Below, piece after piece: positions 63,734 to 64,000 of a DNA stretch of 64,000 nt. The notes beneath the pieces were generated by a model that did no database searches, was not told the DNA's origin, and saw only the letters and a list, made by a program, of their open reading frames with translations. Each line of letters begins with the position of its first letter. Within the stretch, counting starts at the first letter, position 1. Both the position numbers and the translations under genes were made by a program. This DNA is from Georgenia sp. M64 (GTDB lineage: Bacteria > Actinomycetota > Actinomycetes > Actinomycetales > Actinomycetaceae), in the NCBI RefSeq assembly GCF_038049925.1, contig NZ_CP145809.1, positions 3,134,599 through 3,198,598 on the forward strand, written 5' to 3'.

Positions 63734-64000
63734 CCGCGAACGCTCCTGGGCGTAGCGCGCGACAGGTCGCGCCGCGCGGCGGGACCGCGCCGAGTTTCGC
63801 ACCATCGGCGTCTGTCCCGAGCTTCTCTCAATGACGGCCCCGCGTGACGACCTCTCCGTTGAGGCTCTTGCCCTGTCGTCGCTACGTGAGGCTTCTTCGT
63901 CACCCCCGTCCGGCCGGAGGCACGCCACGATTCACACGTTGAAGCGGAACGAAATCGCCCGATATTGGCAGGTCGCGATCGTCGTCGGTAGACGTCGAAA
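63734..64000. other. End of window, no gene seen
   Basis: 267 bases after the SRPBCC gene with no supported gene, RNA or repeat. The sequence is somewhat less GC-rich toward the edge, and a gene may begin beyond it. Confidence 0.5.

Noticed and set aside
63734-64000. Possible mobile-element border at the window edge
   Set aside because: No inverted repeats, integrase or tRNA are visible in these bases; the change in composition alone is not enough.

Overview
The window is very GC-rich throughout, uses many GTG and some TTG starts, has frequent 4-base ATGA/GTGA gene overlaps and many promoters without a leader. Together with the gene content (actinobacterial-type DapD and DapC, 7Fe ferredoxin, biotinylated acyl-CoA carboxylase alpha chain, TypA, an Rv0428c-type SH3-like protein, IniB/IniA/IniC-like proteins) this points to a chromosomal segment of a high-GC actinobacterium. 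A Micrococcales member (Georgenia/Cellulomonadaceae-like) is my best guess; the taxon is inferred from gene content, not proven. No rRNA, tRNA, CRISPR array, phage or transposase was seen.

Layout. 1-2540: end of a dipeptide/oligopeptide ABC operon (permease, two separate ATPases). 2541-3373: non-coding leader with a hairpin and a 13-bp tandem repeat. 3374-8782: a giant secreted heme peroxidase with three cell-wall-binding repeats inserted in the catalytic domain and a calcium-binding (RTX-like) region. 8868-18274: exopolysaccharide cluster on both strands (four glycosyltransferases, initiating sugar transferase, O-antigen-ligase-like polymerase, flippase, tyrosine autokinase/chain-length protein). 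18271-20574: DUF885 hydrolase and a small membrane protein.

20524-30243 (minus strand) is the most unusual part. It holds an Hsp70-like ATPase with a membrane anchor and a Pro/Thr repeat tail, a STAND/LuxR regulator, an IniB-like acidic repeat protein and two dynamin-like GTPases in the order and sizes of mycobacterial iniB-iniA-iniC. The two transcription units share a CCGYTAGGGG promoter element.

30485-46603 is core metabolism and housekeeping: Maf, family-5-like uracil-DNA glycosylase, acyl-CoA carboxylase, NUDIX, DapD, lytic-transglycosylase-like protein, citrate synthase, DapC, ferredoxin, VanW-type wall protein, flavin reductase, TypA, PH-domain membrane protein. DapD and DapC are two successive steps of the succinylase route to diaminopimelate and lysine, though they lie on opposite strands.

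46718-59090 carries two complete peptide ABC importers on the minus strand, each with a lipoprotein, two permeases and a single fused two-domain ATPase. A hairpin or a long spacer separates each lipoprotein gene from its partners. 59417-63733 has small genes (HesB-like, nitrilase-family hydrolase, DinB, YidD-like, GNAT, esterase, SRPBCC) and a short remnant of a dehydrogenase gene. The last 267 bases show no gene I can support.

Recurrent regulatory themes are a -10 hexamer whose first base is 12-13 bp before the start codon (leaderless mRNA) at about ten genes, strong GC hairpins between convergent genes, and short tandem repeats in several intergenic regions.
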